DNA from: Gammaproteobacteria bacterium
GTDB lineage: Bacteria; Pseudomonadota; Gammaproteobacteria; Pseudomonadales; Azotimanducaceae
Direction: 5' to 3'
NCBI GenBank assembly: GCA_018667205.1
Contig: JABIVN010000429.1
Location: forward strand, 1-12,784
DNA: 12,784 bases
Under the pieces are notes generated by a model. It saw only the letters and a program-made list of their open reading frames with translations. It had not been told where the DNA came from and searched no databases. Of this stretch, positions 12,492-12,784 are shown one piece after another; positions within the stretch are counted from its first letter, which is position 1, and every line of letters begins with the position of its first letter. The translations under genes and the position numbers were made by a program.

Positions 12492-12784
12492 ATGTCAGAA
12501 GCGAAAGTCAGATCAGTGGAAGGTAGTACTGAATCAACAACGAAAGTACCTCCGCTACGATTCGTCACGGCAGCGAGTCTGTTCGATGGCCATGATGCTT
12601 CCATTAACATCATGCGGCGAATTCTTCAGTCACTTGGTGTGGAAGTCATTCACCTGGCTCACAACCGGTCAGTCGCCGAGGTAGTGCAGGCGGCTTTGCA
12701 GGAGGACGTGCAGGGCATAGCTATCAGTTCATATCAGGGTGGGCATGTAGAGTACTTTAAGTACATCGTCGATATGCTAAAGGA
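12492..12784 (+). CDS. icmF: N-terminus of fused isobutyryl-CoA mutase IcmF (cut by window edge)
   Basis: IcmF is a roughly 1,090-residue fusion of a cobalamin-binding domain, a G3E-type GTPase chaperone domain and the TIM-barrel mutase domain. It interconverts isobutyryl-CoA and butyryl-CoA, and some members also isovaleryl- and pivalyl-CoA. Only the first 97 residues are visible, all in the B12-binding domain. [20 protein letters not shown] (24-43) holds the DxHxx signature (Asp32, His34) whose His is the lower cobalt ligand. [12 protein letters not shown] (48-59) and [17 protein letters not shown] follow. ATG 12492 has GAGGA at 12479-12483, 8 bases away. The B12 domain coming first, not last as in methylmalonyl-CoA mutase, is what points to IcmF. 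The lone B12-binding small subunit (IcmB/McmA2 type) is the alternative, to be excluded by sequence beyond the window. Confidence 0.85.
   Translation, partial: MSEAKVRSVEGSTESTTKVPPLRFVTAASLFDGHDASINIMRRILQSLGVEVIHLAHNRSVAEVVQAALQEDVQGIAISSYQGGHVEYFKYIVDMLK

Overview
The window looks like a chromosomal segment of a Gram-negative bacterium, most likely a gammaproteobacterium. This rests on P. aeruginosa-type PPK2, a SixA-like phosphatase, crotonase, DmdC-type and IcmF sequences, two Sec signal peptides and moderate GC. It is an inference from protein character, not from a marker gene. No rRNA, tRNA, CRISPR, phage or insertion sequence was seen.

Left block (1-612): three very small hydrophobic proteins on the plus strand. 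The first is cut by the window edge, and the second and third overlap by 4 bases. None is recognised. Then comes a 583-base stretch without a credible gene (613-1195), holding nested inverted repeats and an exact 17-base palindrome.

Polyphosphate block (1196-3527): a DUF4956-like membrane protein, a PPK2-type polyphosphate kinase and a SixA-type histidine phosphatase, all on the plus strand. DUF4956 proteins are known neighbours of VTC-type polyphosphate polymerases, so finding one beside PPK2 suggests a polyphosphate module.

Acyl-CoA block (3806-6836): a class II aldolase/adducin-fold protein and two crotonases. The first crotonase keeps both hydratase glutamates. The second has lost both and carries the single glutamate of the enoyl-CoA isomerase type. 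The aldolase gene is flanked by two minisatellites: five 14-base units on its left and eleven 13-base units on its right, the latter ending 47 bases before the first crotonase.

Exported pair (6971-8307): a CIA30-family protein and a class I SAM-methyltransferase fold. They overlap by ATGA and both have clear signal peptides. A SAM-dependent enzyme fold sent out of the cytoplasm is puzzling.

Right block (8622-end): an MFS transporter on the minus strand diverges from an operon of acyl-CoA dehydrogenase, TetR regulator and the N-terminus of IcmF, the fused B12-dependent isobutyryl-CoA mutase, with 3-base gaps between genes. Ahead of the dehydrogenase, a near-consensus promoter has a 9-3-9 inverted repeat almost exactly between its -35 and -10 boxes, as expected for a TetR operator. 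The likely reading is a regulated short or branched acyl-CoA pathway with a divergent transporter.
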